Shown here piece after piece: positions 43,541-52,607 of a DNA stretch of 64,000 nucleotides (positions are counted from its first letter, which is position 1; every line of letters begins with the position of its first letter). The stretch lies in assembly GCF_018860805.1 (NCBI RefSeq), contig NZ_JAHKQR010000011.1:1-64000 (forward strand), given 5' to 3'. The notes beneath the pieces were generated by a model that worked only from the letters and a program-made list of their open reading frames with translations, made no database searches and had not been told where the DNA came from. A program made the position numbers and the translations under genes. This DNA is from Aestuariibacter sp. A3R04 (GTDB lineage Bacteria; Pseudomonadota; Gammaproteobacteria; Enterobacterales; Alteromonadaceae).

Positions 43541-44998
43541 ATGTCTTCTGCCGTACTTATTTACCCCCATCAGCTATTTAGTGCCCATCCTGCTTTTGGT
43601 GAGCCGCTCCCTGTGTACTTGATTGAAGAGTCACTGCTATTGACGTTTAACCCTATTCATAGGGCAAAATTGGTGCTGCATAAGCTCAGCATGGACGCTT
43701 ACCAGTCACGCCTAGAAAAAGCGGGTATGCATGTAACCCGGCTATCAGTTAAAAATTACCCCACCACTTCGTCTGTATTTGACAAGTTAAAAGGCGATGG
43801 TATTCGCAACATTCACGTTGCCGATACTACCGACAATTACCTGGAAAAAGCGTTAGCAGGATCGGGGCTAAACCGTATTTGGTACGACAGCCCCTGTTTT
43901 ATTTTGAAAAAAGCGACCGCCATTGCCCGATTCAACGACAGCAACAGGTTTATGGCGAATTTTTACAAAGGATTGCGAAGGGAGCTAAATATTCTGATGG
44001 ATGATCGTCAACCCAGGGGAGGGAAGTGGTCGTTTGATGAAGATAATCGCAGAAAAATTCCGAAGTCAGAAACGCTGCCTGTCGACGTGGCTAAATTTGA
44101 AAACAAGGCAGTCGCAGATGCGGTGAAGTGGGCAGAGCAAGTTGATGCCGAAAAGTATGGTGAGGCGTGTTGTTGGCTTCCTTACACCCACAGCGGGGCA
44201 ACGGCCTATCTGGAGCAATTTCTCGAGCAGCGATTTGAAAAATTCGGCCCTTACGAGGACGCGATGACTACCCGCGGCGTGCGACTGTGGCACAGTGCAA
44301 TTTCCCCTTTAATGAATATAGGGTTACTTACGCCAAAACAAGTACTGGGCAGAGCACTCGACTTTGCCGAAGAGTACAATATTGCGCTGAATTCACTGGA
44401 AGGCTTTGTGCGTCAGATTTTGGGGTGGCGGGAGTTTATACGGGCCAGCTACGAAGTTGACGGCGGCGAGATGCGAAATACAAACCACTGGCTGCATCGA
44501 CGAACACTACCTAAAAGCTTCTGGCTCGCGGAAACAGGTCTGCCGCCGGTGGATCATGCAATTTCAACAGCACTGACCTGGGGCTACAATCACCACATCG
44601 ACAGGTTGATGGTGCTGGGCAATGTGATGCTGTTGAGTGAAACTCAGCCTCACGATGTATACAAGTGGTTCATGGGTATGTATTTGGATGCTTACGATTG
44701 GGTGATGGTGCCCAATGTGTATGGCATGAGTCAGTTTGCCGATGGCGGCAGCTTCGCAACGAAACCGTATATTAGCGGTGCAAACTATATTCGGAAAATG
44801 TCTGATTACCCCAGCGGCAACTGGGAGAAAACCTGGACGGGGTTGTACTGGCACTTTATCAACAAACACAGTGCGCTTTTCAACGGCAATCAGCGTTTGT
44901 CTATGATGCCCAGGGTGTTGGAAAAGATGACGCCAGAAACCAGAAACGGGCACTTTAGCGCGGCAAAGGCGTTTTTGGCAGGTGTTGAAGATGGTTAA
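43541..44998 (+). CDS. Photolyase/cryptochrome of the FeS-BCP group lacking the cluster cysteines
   Basis: A 485-residue flavoprotein of the bacterial (6-4) photolyase/cryptochrome type (PhrB relatives): N-terminal antenna domain starting VLIYPHQLF, then the FAD domain with FVRQILGWREFIRA, and a C-terminal half with LGNVMLLSETQPHDVYKWF, PNVYGMSQFADGG and KPYISGANYIRKMSDY. In PhrB four cysteines bind a 4Fe-4S cluster; here the first is N350 (GYNHHIDRL instead of GYCHHIERL), and the CxxC...C segment after SDY is replaced by PSGNWEKTWTG. So the fold is kept without the cluster. It probably repairs DNA or senses light; which one is open. Confidence 0.85.
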   Translation: MSSAVLIYPHQLFSAHPAFGEPLPVYLIEESLLLTFNPIHRAKLVLHKLSMDAYQSRLEKAGMHVTRLSVKNYPTTSSVFDKLKGDGIRNIHVADTTDNYLEKALAGSGLNRIWYDSPCFILKKATAIARFNDSNRFMANFYKGLRRELNILMDDRQPRGGKWSFDEDNRRKIPKSETLPVDVAKFENKAVADAVKWAEQVDAEKYGEACCWLPYTHSGATAYLEQFLEQRFEKFGPYEDAMTTRGVRLWHSAISPLMNIGLLTPKQVLGRALDFAEEYNIALNSLEGFVRQILGWREFIRASYEVDGGEMRNTNHWLHRRTLPKSFWLAETGLPPVDHAISTALTWGYNHHIDRLMVLGNVMLLSETQPHDVYKWFMGMYLDAYDWVMVPNVYGMSQFADGGSFATKPYISGANYIRKMSDYPSGNWEKTWTGLYWHFINKHSALFNGNQRLSMMPRVLEKMTPETRNGHFSAAKAFLAGVEDG

Positions 44999-45169
44999 AG
45001 TGCCCGGCATAAACAGCATGCCGCACGCTTTCATCAGTTAGTCTCTTGTGCACTTGACGTAGCTGGCTCCCGTGCAACACTATAGCGAGATGCATGTTAT
45101 GTTGGTGAAGGGTAGGACCCCTTGGCCAGTGCTAATAGTGTTCTTTTTACTTCACAGGTTTTCGTACTT

Positions 45170-45985
45170 ATGTTTTTTCGATGGATTGGCGTATGTGTGT
45201 TGTGTGTACTTTGCTCAGGGTGTGAATATTTCACTGGCAAACCATCTGCACCTGGGGATATACCTGTTACTTTCACCGATTTGTCTCTCGGTGAAAAGTG
45301 TGCCTTTGATGTTGTGGTAAATAAGGCGTTGTGGAAGGTAAATTATCTGGCCATGTACCTCAGCGAGCCTGAAATTAAAGTTGAAGGCCGCTGGGTGCCA
45401 TTGAACTTTATTGAGAATCGATGGCAATCAAAAGATGTTGCTCTTTTGCAATTTCATCACGCATGTGATGACACTCTCAACAATACTCATATTCGTGTAG
45501 ATGCTAACGATGCGCTGTTAAAACGTGCTACCGCGCTGCGGCTAACCCTGGGATTGGACTTCGACGACAACCACATTCCACAGGCAGAGCAGATACCTCC
45601 GTTAAATAAACCTGCTATGTTTCAGTCTACCCGTGAAGGGCATAACTTTTTTCGCTTAGAATTACAAAACTACCGCGAACCCTCAACCATTTGGTCTTTT
45701 TTATTGGCCAGTGGTGGGTGTGACGGCGAAACCAGCGACAGCAAACCCACTGTGTGTCATCAGCCCAATCGGGTAACGATAAGTTTGCCCATGGCACAAA
45801 ACGTTTCTCAATTAAATCTGTTGGCCAGTTTGCAGCAGATCTTGTTCAGGGTTAATTTAAACGATGTCGCTGAGTGTAATATGGCCAAAATTCACCATGA
45901 AAGTTGTGAAAAAGTAATGAAAAATCTTACCGGCAGAGAATGGTTACGGTGGGATGCACCGGAAAAGGTATACCTAAAATCCTAA
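45170..45985 (+). CDS. MbnP-like copper-binding lipoprotein
   Basis: About 271 residues, with a lipoprotein signal (VLCSGC, cysteine about 18) and a mature domain of the MbnP/metallo-mystery-pair type: four-cysteine layout and tryptophan-containing WSFLLASGGCDGE followed by CHQPNRVTI, as in family members with W-x-FHLG-x-GC and C-x-x-PNRV. In methanotrophs MbnP binds copper through a tryptophan converted to kynurenine by the diheme enzyme MbnH. No MbnH-like gene is near, so this is an orphan. ATG 45170 is chosen so that the signal peptide is at the N-terminus. Confidence 0.68.
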   Translation: MFFRWIGVCVLCVLCSGCEYFTGKPSAPGDIPVTFTDLSLGEKCAFDVVVNKALWKVNYLAMYLSEPEIKVEGRWVPLNFIENRWQSKDVALLQFHHACDDTLNNTHIRVDANDALLKRATALRLTLGLDFDDNHIPQAEQIPPLNKPAMFQSTREGHNFFRLELQNYREPSTIWSFLLASGGCDGETSDSKPTVCHQPNRVTISLPMAQNVSQLNLLASLQQILFRVNLNDVAECNMAKIHHESCEKVMKNLTGREWLRWDAPEKVYLKS

Positions 45986-46104
45986 CGGTATTAACGTAAC
46001 TAAATGAAAAAGCACTATTTACACCTTTGGTATAGTGCACAACTATAGATTCTTTGCTATCTTTTCCTAAAATACAGACTAGGCAGCCAGCGCGGAGAAA
46101 AAGA

Positions 46105-46434
46105 ATGACCGAAAAACCCTTTCTGGTAAGCGGCCGAAATACGATAATTCACAAAGTCAGAAAATGGGATTTACTGATCATCAATGGCGATGACAACCCC
46201 CCGGTACTTGTGACGTACAAGGGCATCAAGCGATACGAAGGTAAGACTCCCGATAATAAGCGGGAAGCTAAAATGATGGATATGGAAATGGTAGATATCA
46301 CTAGCAGTGACATTTTCGGTGACGAAAAAACTCTGGTGTTTATACAGACCATCAACGGAAAAGAATACAAAATCGACTATAGCAAGGCCGATTCGTCCAT
46401 GTTTATCAAAGTGCATCTGGATAGCGCCTTTTAG
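46105..46434 (+). CDS. Small hypothetical protein
   Basis: A 109-residue soluble protein without signal peptide or cysteines, probably all-beta (VSGRNTIIHKVRKWDLLIING, VLVTYKGIKRYEG, KTLVFIQTINGKEYKIDYSKA). I do not recognise the family. ATG 46105 has GGAG 8 bases upstream, better than ATG 46054. It has its own promoter region, with a 7-base hairpin (GCACTAT/ATAGTGC, 46012-46038) in the gap before it. Confidence 0.65.
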   Translation: MTEKPFLVSGRNTIIHKVRKWDLLIINGDDNPPVLVTYKGIKRYEGKTPDNKREAKMMDMEMVDITSSDIFGDEKTLVFIQTINGKEYKIDYSKADSSMFIKVHLDSAF

Positions 46435-46852
46435 CGATATCGTTTGTAAAGTGGCTTTCTCACCTTCGGCTAGTCACTGTCCCCACCTCTTCGCAGGTAC
46501 AGAGTTATAACGTCGAATTTCCTTCTCATGTCCTTTTAGCTGCACATTGTGTGGTGTGAATATTGAATAACGACACAAATCGATGGGAGTGGTCTCTGCG
46601 GCGTTCACATCGATGTAGTTTGCTCGGGTTCTTATTGTTTCTCTGTTGCCGAGTTGTTACAGAATGTTAAACGCTGGCGATAACTGACCGTCACGGCGGG
46701 CAAGCTGTCAGCAGATTTGAGCCGTTTATCGCAAAATCTCAAAAGACGGTAACTCAACGAGAATATACAAACCTTTTAATCACTTTTCTCTACTTTATGA
46801 GTGTCCCTGGTGACGTTTTCGTTGTCAGGTTTCTCACAAAAGGAGATTTGTC
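46435..46852. other. Intergenic stretch with no recognisable gene
   Basis: About 420 bases between the small beta protein and the DUF3718 gene. I see no frame with protein character, no tRNA and no clear terminator. It may hold a promoter near 46780-46840 (AT-rich) for the downstream gene; an unknown small RNA cannot be excluded. Confidence 0.3.
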
Positions 46853-47209
46853 ATGACTACTTCACATGCAATTAATACTGATATTCGTTTTGGCCGCCAT
46901 TTACCTGTCTTGATGGCAGGATCATTGATGGCTGTATTATTCTCAGTCTCTGTATCTGCTGAGTCTTACCCCACTCATAAAACAGATGAGCTGGTAAAAA
47001 TATGCGAAGCCATCCGAGATGATAATACGACTAAACTGCGCTTCGCCATCCGTGACAGTAAAATTCGTGTCAAAGCCCTGCAAGAAGGGCTGCGTTGCAA
47101 TGGTGACGATATGCTCACCTTTGCTGATCGCCACGATGCTACACAATCCGGCGATTTACTGGCACGCCGCTTACGTCTGTCAGAACGCACGATGACTGCT
47201 CGTAGATAA
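46853..47209 (+). CDS. DUF3718-type secreted protein
   Basis: A 118-residue protein with a signal-like N-terminus (hydrophobic residues 18-35, cleaved near SVSA) and a short mature domain with two cysteines (LVKICEAIRDDN and GLRCNGDDMLTFA), the pattern of the DUF3718 family found in Alteromonadales and Vibrionales. The function is unknown; such proteins sit in the periplasm, and the two cysteines likely form a disulfide. A strong AAGGAG lies 7 bases before the ATG. The LytTR regulator begins 5 bases after its stop, so they may be cotranscribed. Confidence 0.75.
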   Translation: MTTSHAINTDIRFGRHLPVLMAGSLMAVLFSVSVSAESYPTHKTDELVKICEAIRDDNTTKLRFAIRDSKIRVKALQEGLRCNGDDMLTFADRHDATQSGDLLARRLRLSERTMTARR

Positions 47210-47214
47210 ATACA

Positions 47215-48051
47215 ATGCGCGTGATGCCGGTAAAGTCCACATCTTGTGAAACGGTGTATAGTGTGCCGCCGGAAGCTGTTTCTGTATTACTTAGGGTGGG
47301 GTCACCTGCCCTTCGGAACAGTTTGGCAGCGGCTTTATCAGCGTCGCCTCTTGTACAGCGCGTTTGTATTGTAAACGATAACGACCAATGCCTTGCAATA
47401 CAGTCTACAAATGACGGGGTTATTACCATCTGCTGTTTTGAGCATTTCCAGCGCACTGCTTGGCAGCCGAATTCTGTATTGGTGGTAGGAAAAACCAACG
47501 CGGAAGCGTTGCATGCCTTTTCTGCGCGGGCGGCAGGCTTTATTCATTATCCTGTCTCCCTGGATAAACTGAATGCTTGTCTTGCCCGCCGTTTAAGGGA
47601 AATTCACAAAAGTCAGCAACGTCGAATATACGAGAGAGTCTGTCGTGATTTGTCTCTCCAGTCGGGGATTTCAAGGGCAGCATTAATGGCGCGCTTAAAT
47701 CGCATTAACAAGCGGTTCGGCGGCAACGGTAAGCTGGCATTGCGATCGGCCTGTGAGTGGCTTTATCTCGATCAAAAGGACGTACGATGGATTGACGCGG
47801 CTGGCGACTATCTGGTTGTACACTGCTACGACGATAATCACGTGGTAAGATGCACGCTATGTGATATGCAACGCAAACTTGGCCCGCAGTTTATTCGTAT
47901 TAGCCGTTCTACTATTGTCAATTGCGACGCGATACAGCGAGCAGAGAAGCCCGCACAGCGGGTGGTGTATTTAATTTTGCAGGACGGCGTGAGACTGAAA
48001 GTAAGTCGTCGCTATTTAATGGATCCGAAGCAATTGGACAGATGGTTGTAA
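47215..48051 (+). CDS. LytTR-family regulator with a degenerate receiver
   Basis: A 278-residue regulator. The C-terminal 100 residues are a LytTR DNA-binding domain (VRWIDAAGDYLVVHCYDD, GPQFIRISRSTIVNCDAIQ, GVRLKVSRRY). The N-terminal domain has receiver-like length but lacks the acidic pocket: RVGSP stands where D-D-E is expected, no D-x-x-MP motif is present, and the conserved lysine is replaced in GFIHYPVS. It is therefore probably not phosphorylated and may respond to another signal. It is followed by lrgA/lrgB-type genes, which LytTR proteins control in other bacteria. Confidence 0.78.
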   Translation: MRVMPVKSTSCETVYSVPPEAVSVLLRVGSPALRNSLAAALSASPLVQRVCIVNDNDQCLAIQSTNDGVITICCFEHFQRTAWQPNSVLVVGKTNAEALHAFSARAAGFIHYPVSLDKLNACLARRLREIHKSQQRRIYERVCRDLSLQSGISRAALMARLNRINKRFGGNGKLALRSACEWLYLDQKDVRWIDAAGDYLVVHCYDDNHVVRCTLCDMQRKLGPQFIRISRSTIVNCDAIQRAEKPAQRVVYLILQDGVRLKVSRRYLMDPKQLDRWL

Positions 48052-48121
48052 GACCAATGTCGGTTTGACGTAAATCAGCACTCAGATACACTGTGGTTTT
48101 GTCTTTTATTGCGTGCGTTTT

Positions 48122-48496
48122 ATGCCGTCTATTGCACAACGGTGCCTGGGTTTTAGCCTTATTTTTTTGTTCTATTTAGCCGGTGAAATTGCCGTCAGAG
48201 TATTCATGTTGCCTCTGCCCGGTACACTGGTAGGTTTACTGCTATTGCTGGCGTTTCAGTTTATTCAGAAACGCCCCTCTCCCGCGCTCCACGCCGGTGG
48301 AGCCCCTTTGTTAAAATACATGTCGGTGTTATTTATACCTGCGGTACTTGGCGTGGCTGTGTATTGGCAACATATTGATGAAAACCTCTTGGCCATAACC
48401 ATTGCCATTGTAGGAACCACTATCGTGAGTCTGGGCGCGGTAGGCTGGTTGGCGCAGCGCGTGCTGAAACCGTTACCGAAGGGAGATGGCGAATGA
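48122..48496 (+). CDS. lrgA: LrgA/CidA-family holin-like membrane protein
   Basis: A 124-residue protein with four membrane helices (LGFSLIFLFYLAGEIAVRVF, LPGTLVGLLLLLAFQFI, YMSVLFIPAVLGVAVYW, LLAITIAIVGTTIVSLGAVGWL) and the family motif PGTLVGLLLL. LrgA/CidA proteins are holin-like and affect murein hydrolase activity or solute export. The ATG at 48122 is used rather than GTG 48113. It overlaps the LrgB gene by 4 bases and follows a LytTR regulator, so the three probably form a regulatory unit. Confidence 0.87.
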   Translation: MPSIAQRCLGFSLIFLFYLAGEIAVRVFMLPLPGTLVGLLLLLAFQFIQKRPSPALHAGGAPLLKYMSVLFIPAVLGVAVYWQHIDENLLAITIAIVGTTIVSLGAVGWLAQRVLKPLPKGDGE

Positions 48497-49233
48497 CACT
48501 GAGCGAAGCGTTCGCTGACTGGTGGATGAGTTCTGCAAAATTATTGACCGGCGTCGCAACATTAGATGGCGTCGTGTGGACAGGAATTACCTTAGTGGCA
48601 TTTTCGCTGTCAATTGCAAGTCAAAAGGTGAGTAGAGGCAACCCGCTGGCAAACCCCGTATTAGTTACAACACTACTGGTGGGCTTGTGTCTGCTGATGT
48701 CGAATCACAAAGTAGAAGAATATCAACAGCAAGTGGGTCTGATTCACTGGCTTCTTGGACCGGCTACCGTTGCGCTGGCTTTGCCAATGTATACTCAATG
48801 GCGAAAAATTCGGGAATTGGGCTGGCGTTTGGTGTTGACGGTGGTATTGGCGGGGATTATTGCTCCGATTTCCGCGTGGGGAGTGTTATTTATGTTCGAT
48901 ACGCCCACCGCACTTCAAATGACAATGTTGACTAAATCCATTACCACGCCGCTGGCCATGGATACCAGCGCTAAAATTCAGGGAGTTCCAGCATTGGCTG
49001 CGGTTTTTGTCATCGCTACTGGAATCGTTGGTGCAATAGTGGCCCCCTGTCTGTATGCCTTGCTTAACGTTACCTTACCCCAGGCTCAGGGGGTGGCCTT
49101 GGGCACGGTGTGTCACGCCGTGGGCACTGCCAAGGCGTTGCAAATGGGTGAGCGGGTTGGTGCCCTGGCCACGCTGGGCTTGTGTATGAATGGAGTTCTG
49201 ACTGCGCTTTTACTTCCACTGCTGTTCGCCTGA
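48493..49233 (+). CDS. lrgB: LrgB-family membrane protein
   Basis: A 246-residue polytopic protein with about seven membrane helices and the LrgB signature region SITTPLAMDTSAKIQG near residue 150, then GTVCHAVGTAKALQMGE. It works with LrgA, forming the pair thought to modulate autolysis or to export small acids such as pyruvate. Start ATG 48493 overlaps lrgA by 4 bases (ATGA), and the gene ends the operon. Confidence 0.88.
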   Translation: MTLSEAFADWWMSSAKLLTGVATLDGVVWTGITLVAFSLSIASQKVSRGNPLANPVLVTTLLVGLCLLMSNHKVEEYQQQVGLIHWLLGPATVALALPMYTQWRKIRELGWRLVLTVVLAGIIAPISAWGVLFMFDTPTALQMTMLTKSITTPLAMDTSAKIQGVPALAAVFVIATGIVGAIVAPCLYALLNVTLPQAQGVALGTVCHAVGTAKALQMGERVGALATLGLCMNGVLTALLLPLLFA

Positions 49234-49350
49234 TTGTGAAGATAAATTCAAAAACGCGATTTAATCCACCTTTTTACACCAATGACGAATGGAAAAATGA
49301 TTTATTCATGCTACAAATGTAGTAGGGATTTTAGTTAAGGTTTTCTTTAT

Positions 49351-50343
49351 ATGGTTTCAGTGTTGGTGTGCGATGATTCGCTAGTTGCAAGGAAACAAGT
49401 GGCCAAATGTCTACCTCCTGATTGGGACGTAGCTATTCACTTTGCCAAAAACGGTGAGGAAGCCATTACCGCGCTGAAGCAAGGAAAGGGGCAGTTGCTT
49501 TTGCTCGACTTAAATATGCCGGTTATGGATGGTTACCAAACCCTCCAGGCTATTCTCGACAATAATCTGCATACCAAGGTGGTGGTGATTTCCGGTGATA
49601 TCCAACCCGAAGCCCATGACCGGGTGACCCGTCTTGGTGCGCTGGAATTCATTCGCAAACCGGTGGACCCGACGACACTTGAAAAGGTTTTGTTAAAACA
49701 CAGATTGATGTCAGGTCCCGAAGAAGCGGAAGATGCAGCTGAATTAGAACCGGACATCCGCGATTGCTATCAGGAAATTACTAACATTGCCATGGGTCGG
49801 GCAGGTGACCACCTGGCAAGAACAATGGGTGTATTTGTTCATCTTCCCATTCCCAACGTCAACCTTATCGAAGCATCTGAGATGCATATGATGCTATCCG
49901 ATATCGAAAGCCAGGAACAGGTTACCGCGATTTGCCAGGGCTTTATCGGGTCCGGGATCCGCGGAGAGGTTATGTGTATCCTTAGCGATTCGAGCTTCGA
50001 AGATGTCGCTAAAATTCTCAATGTGAAGGAAGATGTTGACGACCAGCTGCAACTGGAACTGCTCATGGATGCGGCAAGTATTTTGATTGGCACTTGCTTA
50101 ACTGGTTTGGCGCAACAAATGGACGTGACTTTTGCGCAGGGTCAACCGTTGGTACTGGGGCAGCACCGGGCCATTACCGATATAATTCAAACCAGCAAAA
50201 TGAAGTGGAAGCGCACGCTGGCTATCGAGCTCAGTTATGGTCTTGAGGGGTATAACGTGCGCTGTGATCTCATTATTTTGTTCACCGAGGATTCCATGCA
50301 GACAATGAATGCAAAACTGGCCCATTTGCTGGAGGATATTTGA
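49351..50343 (+). CDS. CheY receiver fused to a CheC/CheX-type domain
   Basis: A 330-residue cytosolic protein. The receiver (1-120) is intact: acidic pair in VLVCDDS, phosphoacceptor in LLLLDLNMPVMDG (about D54), S/T in VVVISGD and lysine in FIRKPVDP. Residues about 135-330 form a CheC/CheX-like phosphatase domain (DCYQEITNIAMGRAGDHLA, LMDAASILIGTCLTGLAQQ), whose E-x-x-N motif is visible in both helices only partly. It might dephosphorylate a receiver, including its own. It overlaps the following PAS gene by one base (TGATG). Confidence 0.83.
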   Translation: MVSVLVCDDSLVARKQVAKCLPPDWDVAIHFAKNGEEAITALKQGKGQLLLLDLNMPVMDGYQTLQAILDNNLHTKVVVISGDIQPEAHDRVTRLGALEFIRKPVDPTTLEKVLLKHRLMSGPEEAEDAAELEPDIRDCYQEITNIAMGRAGDHLARTMGVFVHLPIPNVNLIEASEMHMMLSDIESQEQVTAICQGFIGSGIRGEVMCILSDSSFEDVAKILNVKEDVDDQLQLELLMDAASILIGTCLTGLAQQMDVTFAQGQPLVLGQHRAITDIIQTSKMKWKRTLAIELSYGLEGYNVRCDLIILFTEDSMQTMNAKLAHLLEDI

Positions 50344-50831
50344 TGAACGACAGTGAACTGGAGCAGATGCAATCATTCCACTGGATGATGGACATGTTGC
50401 AATGCGTGGATGTGGGCATTGTAGTACTCGACAGAACGTTCAAGATTAAAATGTGGAATGGCTTCATGGAATGCCACAGTGGTCTATTGCCAAGCCATGT
50501 TCGCGATAAAACACTTTTCAGTGTATTTCCTCACATTAGTGAACCGTGGTTTGCGCAAAAAGCTAAACCGGTTTTCGAGTTGCAAACTCGCGCATTTATG
50601 ACCTGGGAACAGCGACCACATTTGTTCAAGTTTCACAACTATCGGCCGATTACTGGAAATGAGCCCTATATGTACCAGAACATCACCTTGGCTCCACTCA
50701 CATCGGCAACAGGCAAAACGGACCATATTAGCCTGATGGTTTACGACATGACAGACATTGCTTCAGGCAAAAAACAGTTGGAAGCCATGCAGGTGAGCAG
50801 TGAAGAAAACCAGTCACAACTGGACAGGTGA
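50343..50831 (+). CDS. PAS-domain protein, probably truncated signalling partner
   Basis: A 162-residue cytosolic protein that is essentially one PAS domain (DVGIVVLDRTFKIKMWNGFM, then the core to ISLMVYDMTD) followed by the start of a helical linker ending SEENQSQLDR. It has no catalytic domain, although a linker like this normally leads into a GGDEF domain. It is translated with the CheY-CheC protein (one-base overlap), so it probably senses redox or a ligand for that protein. The stop is followed directly by unrelated sequence, which suggests loss of an output domain, or a deliberate stand-alone sensor. Confidence 0.75.
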   Translation: MNDSELEQMQSFHWMMDMLQCVDVGIVVLDRTFKIKMWNGFMECHSGLLPSHVRDKTLFSVFPHISEPWFAQKAKPVFELQTRAFMTWEQRPHLFKFHNYRPITGNEPYMYQNITLAPLTSATGKTDHISLMVYDMTDIASGKKQLEAMQVSSEENQSQLDR

Positions 50832-50885
50832 ATGAGGGACACATAAGCGGCATAAGTCTTATTATCCTTGAGGTGACTGATTGTG

Positions 50886-52604
50886 ATGCGCCATTTTTTT
50901 ATATTTAGGTTAGCAAAAAACCTATTGATATCTTGTTTGTTAGCCCTTTTTCTCACGGGGTGTGGTGGCGGAAGTGATGACGGTAATAGCGACAACACTA
51001 ATGCTATCTTTGTCAATGCTGGTGCTGATATTCAAACGGTTGAAAACACCGAAGTGTCCATTTCCGGTCAGGCAAGCGGCCAGGCTGAAACTGTGGTATG
51101 GCAGTGGTCTTCATCACCGCAGGCAACCATTACTCATACTGATACTGCGCTGGCGGATGCCATATTTGCGGCACCTTCGGTAACCACTGACACAACTTTT
51201 GTACTAACTCTTACCGCTACCAACTCGTCTGGTAGCAGCGATACAGACACCGTCAATGTGGTGGTGAAACCTATTAATGTGGCTCCAGATGCTGTTATTA
51301 CCTTTGAGCAGGAGAGTGGCCAGCCAGACAACACTTTTTCGGCAGGCAGTACCCTGGTTTTATCAGGCAGCAGCAGTACTGATGCAGACGCTGCAGATAG
51401 CGACAATCCTATTCGCAGCTGGGAGTGGCAGCAAACTTCTGGCGATAGTGTACTAAATAACGTAGTGACAAATGCCGCCAGTCTGTCAGTGGTAATGCCA
51501 GTGGAGGCCGATGGTCAGTCCATTACCCTGACTCTGACTGTTACCGACGGAGAAGGTGCTACTGATACAGAGTTGGTAACCCTCTTTGTGTTATCGGAAA
51601 GCGAAACTGAGCCCAAAGCAAATGCCGGGGTTAATCAGGCCGTGTTCAGCGGTGAGCGCATTGTATTGAACGGCCTGGCAGAAACTACCGTCAATGCCGG
51701 CTTACCGCTCAATACAAGGTGGGACGGCACGGCGTTGACATCCGGCACCATTATCAATGCATCAGACCTGTCAACTTACGCGATTGCGCCGGCAGTGACT
51801 GAGGAAACAACAATTACATACACACTGGATGTGACTGATAGTTTTGGTCATTTGGTATCTGATGACATTGAGGTGAAGGTGCGTCCGTTTCCCATCCCCT
51901 TGATGAATGATACTGGCGTAACCGTACAGGCCAGTAACAATGCCTATGCTAATACTCAGCAAAATGACTTTCCAGGTCAGGATGGCCAGCGTGGGAGTGA
52001 TACGGTGAACGCTGCAGGTTTATTTGAAAAAGCGGGTCGAGGCAAAGCCGGTTTTGATTTTACCAAACTGAACAGTAACGGTGATGAAGAGGACGATACT
52101 TCACAAGCGTGGTCATGCGTTAGAGATAACATTACCGGATTGGTGTGGGAAAAGAAAACCGATGATGGTGGTTTACTGGATGGTGAGAATACTTATTCGT
52201 GGTACTTCACCGATGAAAATGGAGGCTTCGCGGGCACGTTGAACGGCGCTGATGCCGTTTGTACCCTAACCAATTGTAATACGGAAGCCTACGTGTCAGC
52301 TGTGAATAGCGCGGGGTTGTGTGGTTTTTACGACTGGCGTGTTCCAACGCACGAAGAACTAATGTCGTTGCTACACTTCGGTCTGGCTAGCGGTGTGATG
52401 CTTGATGAAGAGTATTTTCCCCATGCCGGTTCAGTAAATAATTTGGATAAACGTTTGTGGTATTGGACGCGGATCCCCAGTGCAGACGGTGTGTCGGGCG
52501 ATGCAGCACAAAATGCCTGGGCGATGGATTTTGCTTCTGGCCTGGATAATTTTCTCAATAAGTCCAGCGCCGCGCGTATCCGACTGGTTAGAGCGGGGAG
52601 ATAA
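50886..52604 (+). CDS. Lipoprotein with PKD/Ig-like domains and C-terminal Lcl (DUF1566) domain
   Basis: About 572 residues, with a lipoprotein signal (LFLTGC, then a GGGSDDG linker). Three PKD/cadherin-like beta domains follow (near 38-125, 130-235, 240-335; DADAADSDNPIRSWEWQQTSGD, LTLTVTDGEGATDTE), then a linker and an Lcl C-terminal domain (DNITGLVWEKKTDDGG, GFYDWRVPTHEELMSLL, ARIRLVRAG). Lcl domains occur in collagen-like adhesins and many secreted proteins, often binding glycans or surfaces. It is followed after 3 bases by a small secreted Lcl protein, so the two are probably one operon. Confidence 0.8.
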   Translation: MRHFFIFRLAKNLLISCLLALFLTGCGGGSDDGNSDNTNAIFVNAGADIQTVENTEVSISGQASGQAETVVWQWSSSPQATITHTDTALADAIFAAPSVTTDTTFVLTLTATNSSGSSDTDTVNVVVKPINVAPDAVITFEQESGQPDNTFSAGSTLVLSGSSSTDADAADSDNPIRSWEWQQTSGDSVLNNVVTNAASLSVVMPVEADGQSITLTLTVTDGEGATDTELVTLFVLSESETEPKANAGVNQAVFSGERIVLNGLAETTVNAGLPLNTRWDGTALTSGTIINASDLSTYAIAPAVTEETTITYTLDVTDSFGHLVSDDIEVKVRPFPIPLMNDTGVTVQASNNAYANTQQNDFPGQDGQRGSDTVNAAGLFEKAGRGKAGFDFTKLNSNGDEEDDTSQAWSCVRDNITGLVWEKKTDDGGLLDGENTYSWYFTDENGGFAGTLNGADAVCTLTNCNTEAYVSAVNSAGLCGFYDWRVPTHEELMSLLHFGLASGVMLDEEYFPHAGSVNNLDKRLWYWTRIPSADGVSGDAAQNAWAMDFASGLDNFLNKSSAARIRLVRAGR

Positions 52605-52607
52605 CTC

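Noticed and set aside
46012..46038. Hairpin GCACTAT/ATAGTGC as terminator
   Set aside because: The T-run lies on the minus-strand side, where no gene ends; on the plus strand it lacks a T-tract.
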